The notes under the pieces: generated by a model | The model's input: only the letters and a program-made list of their open reading frames with translations | Told to the model about the DNA's origin: nothing | Database searches by the model: none | Shown: one piece after another, positions 1-8,837 of the stretch | Position numbering within the stretch: position 1 is the first letter of the stretch | Layout of the letters: every line of letters begins with the position of its first letter | Program-made: the position numbers and the translations under genes | Assembly: GCA_040755725.1 (NCBI GenBank) | Contig: JBFMAI010000023.1 | Location: 124,001 to 188,000, forward strand | Direction: 5' to 3' | Source: JBFMAI01 sp040755725 | Lineage (GTDB): Bacteria; Planctomycetota; Phycisphaerae; UBA1845; Fen-1342 | DNA length: 64,000 nucleotides

Positions 1-1786
1 CAAGCAAGTCATCGAGTACGTCCGCGGACGACCACTCGGCCAGGGCCCGCACGGCGGCGTCGGCCATCTGCGGTTCGGTCGAGCGGCATGCAGCGCGGAC
101 CCGCTCCAGGGCCGCAGGGCCGCCTACACGCCCCAGGGCCCGCAGCAGCGACGCGGCGACGGCGGGCGGCGTCTCGGTCCAGGCCGACAACAGCGGGGCG
201 CTGCGGCGTGCCTCGTCCGGGTCGCGACCGCAGACCGCCACGACCGCATCCTCCGCGGTTTGGCGGACCTCTTCTTCGTCGTCCGCCGCCTCGACGAGCA
301 GCGCGACCAGGTTCGCGGCGGCCTCCGGGGGGGCCAATGCGCCGAGGGCCTCGAACGCGCTGGCCCGGACGGCCGGTGAGGCATGGCGCGCCTGGGCGAT
401 CAGGGCGGGGACGGCGGCCGCGCAGTTTCGCTCGCGCAGGGCCACGATGAGTTCGAGGCGCACCGCCGCAGTCGCGCTGTCCAGCGCCGCGCGCAGGGCC
501 TCGTCCACCCCGTCGCCGCGCAGCGTCGCCAGACTGCGCCGGGCGGCGTCGTGTTCGGCGGCGTCGCCGTGTTCGGCCGCGCGGGCAGCGGCCTGTGCGA
601 GGGTCAGGGCCACGTCGGCGCCGCCGAGCGGGCCGAGTGCGGTCAGGGCCGCCGCCCGGACGTCGCTGTGTTCCGCGTTCAACTCTGACAGGACGGCCGG
701 CAAGGCGCTCGCGTCGCCCCGCTCAGCCAGGGCGTTCAGGAGCAGCACGCGGGCCGCGTCCGGGGCTTCGGGCAGTTTCGCCGCGAGCGTGGCCGTGGTG
801 GCGAAACCGGGGATATCGTGGGTGAGCGTCGCGGCCCAGGCGCGCATCGTATCGCTGGCCTTGTCATCCAGGATGTACGACAGAAGCGTGGGCAACGCTT
901 CGTGACCCTTGGTCCGCGCCAGCCCGCGCAGCGCCCCGAGCCGAACGTGCTCGGGACCGGTGTAACCAATCAGCAGTTCGTACGTCGCCAACGCCGACCG
1001 TTCATGACCTTCCGCCAAGTCCAGCTCGGCACAGCGCAGCAACGCGTCGGCAATCGCAGGCCGCAGAACGTCCGGTGCGCCGCCCAGCCAGAAATACGAG
1101 AGCCAATGCTGGCTTTCCGGGCCGGCGATGTCGCCCAGCGCCATCACAACCGCCGCGGCCACCGGCGTCGGCTCGTAGCGGTCGCGGTACACCAGCGCGA
1201 TCATCGGGGGGATGGCCTTTTCGTCGCGCCGGGCGCCGAAGCTGTTGGCCAGCGCGATCCGCCAGTCCGGATCCTCGGTCTCATCGAACGCAATCCGCAG
1301 CGCTTCGCCCGCGAGCGGCGAGGGATTGGCCTGCAAGCACCGCCGCGCCAAGTCGCGGACCTGCGGCTCCTCGTCGCGGAGCAGGCAGTCGAGGACGACG
1401 ACGGACTCTTCGCCGCTGAGGCGCTCCAGCTGGCGCAGGAGCCAAATCCGCGCCGGCAGTGGGACGCCGGCCCCCAGTCGGGCCCCCATCGCCTCGCACA
1501 GCCAGCGCCGCTGTTCCTCCATCCCGGGTTGCCCGACCAGGAAGCACAGGTGCTCGAGGTCCTGCTGCGGACGCTCGCGTTCAGCGACGTCCGCCGCCCC
1601 GAGCCCCGGCAGCAGCTCATCCAGCCACGCCTCGTAGGCGGCCCGCGAGGGCGTGAGGGGGGCACTGGGGATGGGCGTGACGACGTGCTTGGGCGTCGCC
1701 GGGCCACCGGCCGCCCCCCCGAAGCGGCAGCCCGTGGCGCCGACCGCCAAGCCCAGTAGGACGCATGTAAATAACCTGCGGTTCAT
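1..1786 (-). CDS. HEAT-repeat lipoprotein, 3' end outside window
   Basis: The minus-strand frame stays open from the ATG at 1784-1786 to the left edge, so about 595 residues are visible and the C terminus is missing. The N terminus MNRRLFTCVLLGLAVGATGC is a short signal peptide with a lipobox-like ATGC, suggesting export and lipidation at Cys20. The rest is mostly helical repeats with the Ala/Leu/Asp pattern of HEAT/PBS repeats, for example VRAAALTALGPLGGADVA and VRASAFEALGALAPPEAA. Such arrays act as protein-binding scaffolds; no catalytic motif was seen. It starts 16 bp after the stop of the upstream oxidoreductase gene, so the two are probably co-transcribed. The partner is unknown. Confidence 0.8.
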   Translation of the reverse strand, partial: MNRRLFTCVLLGLAVGATGCRFGGAAGGPATPKHVVTPIPSAPLTPSRAAYEAWLDELLPGLGAADVAERERPQQDLEHLCFLVGQPGMEEQRRWLCEAMGARLGAGVPLPARIWLLRQLERLSGEESVVVLDCLLRDEEPQVRDLARRCLQANPSPLAGEALRIAFDETEDPDWRIALANSFGARRDEKAIPPMIALVYRDRYEPTPVAAAVVMALGDIAGPESQHWLSYFWLGGAPDVLRPAIADALLRCAELDLAEGHERSALATYELLIGYTGPEHVRLGALRGLARTKGHEALPTLLSYILDDKASDTMRAWAATLTHDIPGFATTATLAAKLPEAPDAARVLLLNALAERGDASALPAVLSELNAEHSDVRAAALTALGPLGGADVALTLAQAAARAAEHGDAAEHDAARRSLATLRGDGVDEALRAALDSATAAVRLELIVALRERNCAAAVPALIAQARHASPAVRASAFEALGALAPPEAAANLVALLVEAADDEEEVRQTAEDAVVAVCGRDPDEARRSAPLLSAWTETPPAVAASLLRALGRVGGPAALERVRAACRSTEPQMADAAVRALAEWSSADVLDDLL

Positions 1787-1802
1787 CTTCGTGGTTCCAC
1801 GG

Positions 1803-3098
1803 CTATTGGTGCAGTCGCCACGGGGCGCGGCGCGGGCGGTCGAGCCAGCGGGCCGCGGCCTCGTCGTCGGTGATCTCCCGTTTCTCCGGGTCCCAGTGAA
1901 TCGTTCGCCCCAGCCACCAGGCGATGTTCCCGAGGTGGCAGACGGTCACCGAGCTGGCCCCGATGGCCACGTCGCAGATGGGCCGCCGCCGGGTGCGGAT
2001 GCACCGCAGCCAGTCTTCATGATGACCGGGGCTCTCGTACAGGTGTACGTCATTGGGGCCGAGCGGGGCCTTGGCCAGACTGACGGGCTCCGTGGCAAAG
2101 TGCTCGCGGTTCACCTCGACCCAGCCCTCGGTCCCGATGAAACGGATGCCGTTCGCGCCCCCGTGGATCATCCGCGTGCCGTCGGCGTACCGGTACGTCA
2201 ACACGCCCTTGCCGGTGGTCTCGTCGGGCGGGGCGAGGTTGGGCGGGATGATCTCGACCGGGCCGGAGCCGTCCATGCCCAGCCCCCACTGGGCGATGTC
2301 GAAATGGTGGGCGCCCCAGTCGGTCATCATGCCGCCAGAGTAATCGCGGATCAGCCGCCAGCCCCCGCTGTAGCTGCCGCTGCACCGCTCGGCGTTGTAC
2401 GGCTGCCAGGGAGCGGGACCGAGCCACAGGTCCCAGTTGAAGCCGTCCGGGATGGGCTGCTCCGGCAGGTACGCCTCGGACGACGGCCCCCCGACGCCGA
2501 CGCGGACGGTGTGGACGCGGCCGACGCGGCCGCTGCGGACCAGCTCGCACGCCCGGCGGAACTTGCCCTCGGAGCGCTGCTGGCTGCCGGTCTGAAAGAC
2601 GCGGCCGAAGCGGCGGGCGGCGGCGACGAGCGCGTCGGCCTCACGGATGGTCAGCGACAGCGGCTTCTCGCAGTACACGTCCTTGCCGGCCCGACAGGCG
2701 GCGATGGCGATAATCGCGTGCCAGTGGTCGGGGACGGCGATGACGACCGCGTCGATGTCCCGGCGGGCCAGCAAGTGCTCGTAGTTCTCGTAAGCGAAGA
2801 CGCCCCGGAACGTCCCGCGCGTCAGCTCCTCTTCGTAGGCGTCTTCGACCTTCTCGCGGGCCTTCTCACGCTTCGCGCGGTCCACGTCGCACACCGCGAT
2901 GATCTGCACGTCGCGCCGGTCCTTGAGCGTGTCCAGGTGGCCGCCGCCCATGTTGCCGACGCCGATAATCCCCAGCGTGATGCGCTCGCTGGGGGGTGTG
3001 CGGCCCCAGGCGAAGGACGACAGGACGTACGGCGCGGCGGCGACCGCCGCCGAGCGTTTCAGGAATTGCCTTCGTGAGAGGCGAGTGTGCGTGACCAT
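1803..3098 (-). CDS. Tat-exported Gfo/Idh/MocA family oxidoreductase
   Basis: A 431-residue NAD(P)-dependent sugar or inositol dehydrogenase-like protein. The N terminus carries a twin-arginine signal (SRRQFLKRSAAVAAAPYVL), so it is probably exported folded with its cofactor. The Rossmann motif GIIGVGNMGGGH follows at about residue 45, then the family's CEKPLSL motif and a C-terminal substrate domain with DWGAHHFDIAQWGLG. The start is supported by GGGAGAG 8 nt upstream. Planctomycetes often carry many such exported paralogues, thought to act on sugars released from polysaccharides, but the substrate here cannot be named. The HEAT-repeat lipoprotein follows after 16 bp. Confidence 0.9.
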   Translation of the reverse strand: MVTHTRLSRRQFLKRSAAVAAAPYVLSSFAWGRTPPSERITLGIIGVGNMGGGHLDTLKDRRDVQIIAVCDVDRAKREKAREKVEDAYEEELTRGTFRGVFAYENYEHLLARRDIDAVVIAVPDHWHAIIAIAACRAGKDVYCEKPLSLTIREADALVAAARRFGRVFQTGSQQRSEGKFRRACELVRSGRVGRVHTVRVGVGGPSSEAYLPEQPIPDGFNWDLWLGPAPWQPYNAERCSGSYSGGWRLIRDYSGGMMTDWGAHHFDIAQWGLGMDGSGPVEIIPPNLAPPDETTGKGVLTYRYADGTRMIHGGANGIRFIGTEGWVEVNREHFATEPVSLAKAPLGPNDVHLYESPGHHEDWLRCIRTRRRPICDVAIGASSVTVCHLGNIAWWLGRTIHWDPEKREITDDEAAARWLDRPRRAPWRLHQ

Positions 3099-3284
3099 GA
3101 TCCAGACTCTCCCACGCGGGCCGCGCCCGGCCCGGGCCGACGGTGCAGCTTACTGGGGGGCGGCCGGGACCGGAAGATGGCTGCCTGCGGCGGCGCGTCG
3201 CTATACTCGTCAGAGGTCGGGGTCGCTGCCTCGCCGGCGGCCAGTGTGGCGCCGACCAATGGCCGGTGCGGTCGGGAATGCGGT

Positions 3285-4280
3285 GTGGATATCCTGGGCC
3301 TGACGTTCGCGGAAGTCGCCGTAGCGCTGGGCGCCCGCCCGGCCGCGCTGCCGGCGCTCCGCGCCGCGTACCTTCGCTGTCTGCGCGGACTCGACGGCGA
3401 CGGGCCGCTGCGGGCCGACGTGCTGCCGATCGTACGCCGGCTCGACGAAGGCGACCTCGCCAAGTTCGTGCAGCGAACCGCCGACGGGCTGGAAATCGAG
3501 AGCGTCGTCGTGCCGATGCCGCACGGCGGGGGGCTGTGGCGGACGCTGTGTGTGTCGTCGCAGGTCGGTTGCGCCTGGGGCTGTCTCTTCTGCGAAACCG
3601 GGCGGCTGGGGCTGCTGCGGAACCTGTCGGCGGCGGAGATTGTCGGGCAGGTGGCGGCGGCCCAGCGGGAGTTCGGCGGCGGCATCCGCAACGTCGTCTT
3701 CATGGGCATGGGCGAGCCGCTGGACAACTTCGACGCGGTCATCCAGGCGGTGCGCGTGCTGACCGACCGGGAGGGGCTGTCGATGGCCCGCGAACGAATC
3801 ACGATCTCCACCGTCGGGCGGACCGCCGGGATTCGCCGCCTCGCCGCGCTGGGGTGGCGCCGGCTGAACCTGGCGGTGTCGCTGAATGCGCCGAACGACG
3901 ACATTCGCTCGCGCATCATGCCGGTGAATCGGCGGGAGCCGATGGCGGCGTTGCGCGAGGCGTTGCTGGCGTACCCCCTGCGGAAATGCCAGTTCTTCAT
4001 GATCGAGTACGTGCTCATTCCGGGGATAAACGACGCCCGCGAGCACGCGGCGGAACTGGTCGAGTACCTGCGCCCGCTGAAATGCGTCGTGAACCTGATT
4101 CCCTACAACCCGCGGCACGATTCGCCGTGGCCGGCACCGAGGGAGGAGGGCGTCCTGCGATTCCAGTCGTGGATTCAGGACGCCGGCCGCATGTGCAAGC
4201 GGCGAATTACCAAGGGTCGCACGCAGATGGCCGCCTGCGGGCAACTGGGAAACCGGGCGCTGACGCGTCGTCGTCGCTAA
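3285..4280 (+). CDS. rlmN: 23S rRNA/tRNA adenine C2-methyltransferase RlmN
   Basis: Radical SAM enzyme of the RlmN/Cfr family that methylates C2 of an adenine in 23S rRNA and tRNA. The cluster motif GCAWGCLFC (CxxxCxxC) is present. Both catalytic cysteines are also there: the one before the cluster in TLCVSSQVGC and the one that is methylated in MAACGQLG near the C terminus. MGMGEPLDN and LAVSLNAPND are further family signatures. The frame is open upstream to an ATG at 3087, but that would overlap the divergent oxidoreductase start and adds low-complexity sequence. The GTG at 3285 with GGGA just upstream begins VDILGLTFAEV, which fits the RlmN N-terminal domain, giving 331 residues. RlmN is favoured over Cfr as a housekeeping single copy. 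Confidence 0.88.
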   Translation: MDILGLTFAEVAVALGARPAALPALRAAYLRCLRGLDGDGPLRADVLPIVRRLDEGDLAKFVQRTADGLEIESVVVPMPHGGGLWRTLCVSSQVGCAWGCLFCETGRLGLLRNLSAAEIVGQVAAAQREFGGGIRNVVFMGMGEPLDNFDAVIQAVRVLTDREGLSMARERITISTVGRTAGIRRLAALGWRRLNLAVSLNAPNDDIRSRIMPVNRREPMAALREALLAYPLRKCQFFMIEYVLIPGINDAREHAAELVEYLRPLKCVVNLIPYNPRHDSPWPAPREEGVLRFQSWIQDAGRMCKRRITKGRTQMAACGQLGNRALTRRRR

Positions 4281-4289
4281 CTCGGGTTG

Positions 4290-4530
4290 TTAACCGCGAA
4301 GACGCGGAGGGCCACCGAGGCCACCGAGAACAGGTGGAAGATCAGAAGCCGTGTCGAAACCCCAACACACGAGAACTAAACAGCCGAATGAGCGATCCCT
4401 GCCGAGAACCGCGACCCTCCCCCAACCCCTCCCTGAGAGGGAGGGGGGTTCTGGGATGGCCCCTGCTTCCGGTTCTTCCTCTGCGTTCTCGGCGCTCTCC
4501 GGGTCTTTGCGGTTTCTGCGGAGAATAAGG
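4290..4530. repeat. Family A dispersed repeat, large copy 1
   Basis: Lies between the convergent rlmN and lolD-like genes. The left arm has AACCGCGAAGACGCGGAG and CACCGAG units. The right arm is its imperfect inverted complement, reading AACCGCAAAGACCCGGAG on the minus strand. The centre (4414-4448) is the core ACCCTCCCCCAACCCC followed by TCCCTGAGAGGGAGGGG, itself a small hairpin. Similar large elements lie at 37858-38079 and 39253-39475, and core-only copies at 33931-33967 and 40676-40711. No coding potential is seen. Confidence 0.75.
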
Positions 4531-4532
4531 CC

Positions 4533-5285
4533 TCATCTCGCGGCGGCCGCGCGCAAGCGGCCGTCCTCCAGCCGCAACACGCGGTCGGCCTGGTCGGCGA
4601 TGCTCGGGTCGTGCGTGACCATGACGATCGTCTGCCCCTCGGCGTGCAGGTCCTTGAGCAGCCGCATGAGCTCCGCCCCCGCCGTCGCGTCGAGGTTGCC
4701 GGTCGGTTCGTCAGCGAAGAGGACTTCCGGGCGATGCACGAGCGCGCGGGCCATTGCCACGCGCTGGCGTTCACCGCCGGAGAGCTCCGCCGGCCGGTGC
4801 CGCAGCCGCTCGCCGAGCCCGACGCGGTTGAGGATGCGCAGCGCGTCCTGGCGGGCGGCCCGCCGGGCGGTGAACCAGCCGCCGACGGACGTCCCCACCA
4901 TGCGCGTCAGCAGGACGTTCTCGAGCACGTCCAGCTCGGGCAGCAGGTGGTAGAACTGGAAGACGAAGCCGAACGCCCGCCGGCGCAGCGCGATGCGCTG
5001 CCGCTCGTAGCGGGACAGCACGTCGAGGGCGGTGGCATAGAACGCCCGCTGCCGCGGCGGGGCGAACACCGGCCGCCCGCGAAACAGCACCTGCCCGTCC
5101 TGCGGCACGTCGAGCGCCCCGAGCACGTGCAGCAGCGTGCTCTTGCCGCTGCCGGACTTGCCCATGATGGCCACGAACTCGCCCGCCTCCAATCGCAGGT
5201 CGCAGCCGCGCAGCACCTGGAGCCGCGCGCGACCCATGACGTAGGTCTTGTGGACGCCTTCGGCGGCCAGGAGAGGGCTATTCAT
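4533..5285 (-). CDS. lolD: LolD-like ABC transporter ATP-binding protein
   Basis: A 250-residue ATPase of the MacB/LolD family, with Walker A GKSGSGKST, the signature LSGGERQRVAMARAL and Walker B VLFADEPTGNLD. It carries an insertion of about 35 residues between Walker A and the Q-loop (FGFVFQFYHLLPELDV), as seen in some planctomycete homologues. The ATG overlaps the last 8 bp of the upstream permease gene, so the two are translationally coupled and should form one transporter. By analogy it releases lipoproteins from the inner membrane for transport to the outer membrane. A related MacB-type export role cannot be excluded. Open sequence upstream of the ATG lies antisense to nothing useful and is not included. 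Confidence 0.88.
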   Translation of the reverse strand: MNSPLLAAEGVHKTYVMGRARLQVLRGCDLRLEAGEFVAIMGKSGSGKSTLLHVLGALDVPQDGQVLFRGRPVFAPPRQRAFYATALDVLSRYERQRIALRRRAFGFVFQFYHLLPELDVLENVLLTRMVGTSVGGWFTARRAARQDALRILNRVGLGERLRHRPAELSGGERQRVAMARALVHRPEVLFADEPTGNLDATAGAELMRLLKDLHAEGQTIVMVTHDPSIADQADRVLRLEDGRLRAAAAR

Positions 5286-6927
5286 AGCGCATCGCCTCCA
5301 CGGGCTCCATCGCGCCGGCCCGCCACGCCGCCGCCACGGACCCGAGCGTCGCCGCCGCGATCGCCGCCGCGATGACCGCGACGATGTCCTCGGTGCGCAC
5401 GGTGTTGGGGATGGCGTCGAAGGAGTAGACGGAGCGGTCCCACACTTGCAGGGCGGGGTTGAGGCGGGTGAGGGCGTCCTGGATGTCGTTGATGTAGCGG
5501 ACGAAGTAGTAGCCCCCGACGGAGCCGAGCGTGCTGCCGACGACGCCGACCGCGGCCCCATAGATGACGAAGATCAGGGCGACGCCGCCCGACGACGCTC
5601 CCAGGGCCTTGAGGATGCCGATGTCCCGCGTCTTTTGCAGGACGATCATGTACAGGATGCACAGGACCAGGACGGCGGCCACCAAGGAGATGATCCCGAA
5701 CAGGATGGTGACGAGCTGCCGCTCCTTCTCGACGGGGGCGATGATGTGGGCCTGCGACTGCTCCCAGGTCATCGCCTCGATGACGCGGATGAGCTGAATG
5801 TCGTTGAGGTCCAGGCGTCCGGCGAAACGCGGGTCGGTGGCCAGACTGTGGTAATGCGCGGCCAGCCGCCCCGTCAGCGCCCGCGCGTCCACCCCCGGGG
5901 CGATCTTCATCTGAATCTGCGAGCAGCGCGGCGGCACCTGGCCGACCGTGTCGCCCGTCGCCGGGTCCACCCGTTCCGCCGCGTCCATCCGCAGCAGCTT
6001 CTGCAAGAGCGTGAAATCGCAGTACACGTGCTTCGAGTCGATCTCGAAGATGCCCGTCCGCGAGTCGTCCACGTAGCGCAGCGGCTGCTTGATCGGCGTG
6101 TCCACCGTCCCCGTTGTGGACATGGGCAGCAACGTCAGCGTGACCAGGCACCCGCGCGGCGTGTACCAGAAGCGCTCGTAGCGCCCGTCCGACAGCCGGC
6201 GGGCGATGATGTCACGCCCGATGATCAATCCCGGTCGCGGGTCGCCGCGCAGCTCCGGCGGCCCGAGCGCTTCGACCGTTTCGTACTTACCCACGATCGG
6301 CGGAAGGCCGGCGGCCAACAGCGTTTCGGCGAACTCCGCGGCCCGCGCTTCGGCCTCCGGGAGCCCCGCCTTCCAGCTCTTTTCGAGGGCTTCCTGAAAA
6401 GGCGGCGGCAGCACCGGCCGCGGCCCCAACCCCACGACCTCGCCCTGCTCGCCGCGCCAGGGGATCGGCGGCTGTTCGAGGTCGAACCCGATCAACGGCT
6501 GGCGCTGCTCGGCCAGGGTCGTCGTACCGGGGTAGTACGTCTCGTAGTAGAGGCTGCTGCGGAAGGCGTTGACCTCGTAAACGTCCTCCAGCCGCAGGCC
6601 CACCACCTGCACGGTGTTGGTCTGGGACGTGCCCTGGAAACGCAGCAGGCCGTACGCGTAGATCACCGGCGTGGCCTTCACGACCTCCGGCCAAGCCGAC
6701 ACGTCCGCGATGAACTCCTCGTACAGCGGGAAGCCGCTGTACGAGCGGTTGTCGAGGATGACGTCGCCGAGCAGCCCCCGCGCCTTGGTCTTGAGCTGGT
6801 CCAGGAACCCCCCCATCACCGACATCACGATCAGCACCATCGCGGTGCAGAGCATCACGGCGGCGATGGCGAAGTACGCAATGCGACGCTTGCGCAGATA
6901 GCGGAACGTGAGGAAGAGCTTGTACAC
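5278..6927 (-). CDS. LolC/LolE-like lipoprotein-releasing permease
   Basis: A 549-residue inner-membrane protein with the MacB/LolC architecture. One transmembrane helix lies near residues 17-40 (YFAIAAVMLCTAMVLIVMSV), followed by a long periplasmic domain of about 350 residues. A C-terminal FtsX domain has three helices, including VTILFGIISLVAAVLVLCIL, and ends EPVEAMRYE, typical of the family. The periplasmic domain is longer than in E. coli LolC. The start is GTG (6925-6927) with no clear ribosome binding site. It overlaps the ATPase gene by 8 bp. Only one permease gene is present, so the complex may be a homodimer, as in bacteria with a single LolF-type permease. Confidence 0.87.
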   Translation of the reverse strand: MYKLFLTFRYLRKRRIAYFAIAAVMLCTAMVLIVMSVMGGFLDQLKTKARGLLGDVILDNRSYSGFPLYEEFIADVSAWPEVVKATPVIYAYGLLRFQGTSQTNTVQVVGLRLEDVYEVNAFRSSLYYETYYPGTTTLAEQRQPLIGFDLEQPPIPWRGEQGEVVGLGPRPVLPPPFQEALEKSWKAGLPEAEARAAEFAETLLAAGLPPIVGKYETVEALGPPELRGDPRPGLIIGRDIIARRLSDGRYERFWYTPRGCLVTLTLLPMSTTGTVDTPIKQPLRYVDDSRTGIFEIDSKHVYCDFTLLQKLLRMDAAERVDPATGDTVGQVPPRCSQIQMKIAPGVDARALTGRLAAHYHSLATDPRFAGRLDLNDIQLIRVIEAMTWEQSQAHIIAPVEKERQLVTILFGIISLVAAVLVLCILYMIVLQKTRDIGILKALGASSGGVALIFVIYGAAVGVVGSTLGSVGGYYFVRYINDIQDALTRLNPALQVWDRSVYSFDAIPNTVRTEDIVAVIAAAIAAATLGSVAAAWRAGAMEPVEAMRYE

Positions 6928-7049
6928 GAGGGAGAGTTATACGGCGGCGCCCCCCCGGCGGTCCAACCGGCAGCGTCTGCCAGCGGATGGGCGTCTCGAA
7001 CCGACGGCTCTGGCGTCGTGGTCCGGTGAAACCGATGCGTGGCGGCCCG

Positions 7050-7691
7050 TCAGTCGTTTCGCGGCGCCGCGGTCCGCGCGGCCAGTTGCCGATCGTGTGC
7101 GCGGCCCAGCAGCAGTTGCGCGGCGACGGCCCCCACGAGCGCCAGCCCCATGTCCTTCTGCGTGTCCCACACGTCGCCCTGAAACGCTAGAAACGCCTCC
7201 GCCGCCTCGCCGGTCGCCGCGGCGACGCCCCACTCCAGCAGCTCGTACACCGCGCTGAGCCCCAGGCACACGCAGCAGATCAGGAAGAACAGCCACCCGC
7301 CGCGGCGTAGCGGCGAAGTCCGCAGCAGGACCTCCCGCGCCACGATCGCCGGAACGAAACCCTGGGCCAGGTGCCCCAGGCGGTCGTAGTGATTGCGGCT
7401 GAGGTTGAGCACCTCGCGCACCCAGTGGCCGAGTGGGACTTCCAGGTAGGTGTAGTGCCCGCCCACCAGCAGGATCGCCGCGTGCGCGGCCATCAAACCG
7501 TACGCCAGGGACGTGAACTGGAAGCGGCGGTACGTCCCCACGAGGACCGCCACGCCGAGCACGGCCGGCGTGACCTCCAGGACCCATGTGAACCGGTCCG
7601 TCGGCTTCCATCCCGACCAGGCCAGCGCCACCACGAACAGCGCCAGTAGCACCGGCGGGAGGCGACGCGCCGCTTTCGGCGTATCCGTCAT
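7050..7691 (-). CDS. DUF2238 (YjdF-like) integral membrane protein
   Basis: A 213-residue protein with about five or six hydrophobic segments, for example PPVLLALFVVALAWSGW, AVLGVAVLVG and WLFFLICCVCLGLSAVYELL. It matches the DUF2238 family pattern, with conserved YDRLGHLAQGF and an Asp-rich GDVWDTQKDM segment before the last helix. The family function is unknown. The ATG at 7689-7691 is preceded by AGGGAT and chosen over a much longer open frame whose N terminus lies antisense to the divergent ABC gene. The two divergent genes share about 130 bp of upstream sequence. Confidence 0.82.
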   Translation of the reverse strand: MTDTPKAARRLPPVLLALFVVALAWSGWKPTDRFTWVLEVTPAVLGVAVLVGTYRRFQFTSLAYGLMAAHAAILLVGGHYTYLEVPLGHWVREVLNLSRNHYDRLGHLAQGFVPAIVAREVLLRTSPLRRGGWLFFLICCVCLGLSAVYELLEWGVAAATGEAAEAFLAFQGDVWDTQKDMGLALVGAVAAQLLLGRAHDRQLAARTAAPRND

Positions 7692-7824
7692 GGGATCCCT
7701 TGCGCGGCAGAAGCTCGCGTCCACGCCGCCCGCCGCGGCGGCCAAGCCGGGATTATAATGTCGCGGCCCCGCACGCGGTGCCCGCGGGACGTGCGGCGTC
7801 GTGCCCCTTAGGAGACCGGCCCGG

Positions 7825-8721
7825 ATGCCTGGAACTGCGAAGGACGGCCGAGACAACGTGGTCATCGCGGTGCGCGACGTGGTCGTGCGCTTCGAGACGG
7901 CCCAGGGCGAGCCGCTCACGGTCCTCGACGGCGTCAGCTTCGACGTGCTCCGCGGCGAGACGCTGGTCATCATGGGCGGCTCGGGCTGCGGCAAGAGCAC
8001 GCTGCTCAATTGCCTGATCGGGGAGATCGAGCCCGACGAAGGCGAGATCGTCTATCACCTGCCGCACCTGCCGCCGACCAACCTCGTGACGGCGGACGAG
8101 GCCACGCGAAACGCCGTCCGCAAGCAATTCGGCATCCTGTTTCAGTCCGGGGCGCTGTTCAGCTCGCTGACGCTGGCTGAGAACGTGGCGCTGCCGCTGA
8201 AGGAGCACTCGCACGTCGCGCCCGAGATCATCGACATCGTGGTGGCGATCAAGCTCCAGCAGGTCCGCATGTTGCCGCACCGCGACAAGTATCCGTCACA
8301 GCTCTCCGGCGGCCAGAAGAAGCGGGCCGGGCTGGCGCGGGCCACCGCCCTCGACCCGCAGATCCTGTTCTACGACGAGCCCAGCGCCGGCCTCGACCCG
8401 GTGACGTCGTCGGCCATCGACGAGCTCATCATCGACCTGTCGCGCAAGCTCCAGGTCACCAGCGTCGTCGTGACGCACGAGATGGATTCGGCCTTTCGCA
8501 TCGCCGACCGGATGATCATGCTCCAGCAGGGCCGCATTCTGCGCATCGCGCCGCGGGACGCCTTTGACCGCCTGCGCGACAGCGACGCCGCCCAACTGAC
8601 CGACCCCGACGACCGATTGATTCATCAGTTCCTCCGCGGCGGCAGCACCGGCCCCCTGACCGACGCGGAGGGCCTGAGCGAATACGAGAAGATCCTGGTC
8701 GGCGTGAAGACCACGCACTGA
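7825..8721 (+). CDS. MlaF-like ABC transporter ATP-binding protein
   Basis: A 298-residue ATPase with Walker A GGSGCGKST, signature LSGGQKKRAGLARA and Walker B ILFYDEPSAGLDP. The KKRAGLARA signature and SAGLDPVTS are typical of the Mla/Ttg2A phospholipid-transport ATPases, and LFQSGALFSSLTLAENVALPL matches the Q-loop of MlaF. The start at 7825 has AGGAGA 9 nt upstream; a GTG at 7801 is open but lacks this. Unusually, no MlaE permease or MlaD substrate-binding gene is adjacent, so its partners must be elsewhere. Its likely role is keeping outer-membrane lipids asymmetric. Confidence 0.87.
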   Translation: MPGTAKDGRDNVVIAVRDVVVRFETAQGEPLTVLDGVSFDVLRGETLVIMGGSGCGKSTLLNCLIGEIEPDEGEIVYHLPHLPPTNLVTADEATRNAVRKQFGILFQSGALFSSLTLAENVALPLKEHSHVAPEIIDIVVAIKLQQVRMLPHRDKYPSQLSGGQKKRAGLARATALDPQILFYDEPSAGLDPVTSSAIDELIIDLSRKLQVTSVVVTHEMDSAFRIADRMIMLQQGRILRIAPRDAFDRLRDSDAAQLTDPDDRLIHQFLRGGSTGPLTDAEGLSEYEKILVGVKTTH

Positions 8722-8742
8722 GGCCACCCGCACAAAGACAAG

Positions 8743-8775
8743 CGGCCGGCACCGGCGGACCACCGGCACCGGCCG
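8743..8775. terminator. Hairpin between convergent genes
   Basis: The arms CGGCCGGCACCGG and CCGGCACCGGCCG pair around the loop CGGACCA with one internal 2x2 mismatch. The hairpin is 22 bp after the mlaF-like stop and about 60 bp after the PEP-CTERM gene stop on the other strand. There is no T-run, so it is only a terminator-like structure, possibly bidirectional. Confidence 0.45.
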
Positions 8776-8837
8776 AAGTTGGTTTCTCAAGTCACCGCTC
8801 GCGGAGCGGCCCAGAGACCGCACCGCTGCGGGCCGGA

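Noticed and set aside
1653..3077. 474-codon open frame on the plus strand
   Set aside because: It lies antisense to the well-supported Gfo/Idh/MocA gene; high GC leaves such frames open by chance.
5248..7029. 593-codon open frame on the plus strand
   Set aside because: Antisense to the LolC/E-like permease; its composition (Arg, Asp, Val, Gln-rich) is that of a shadow frame.
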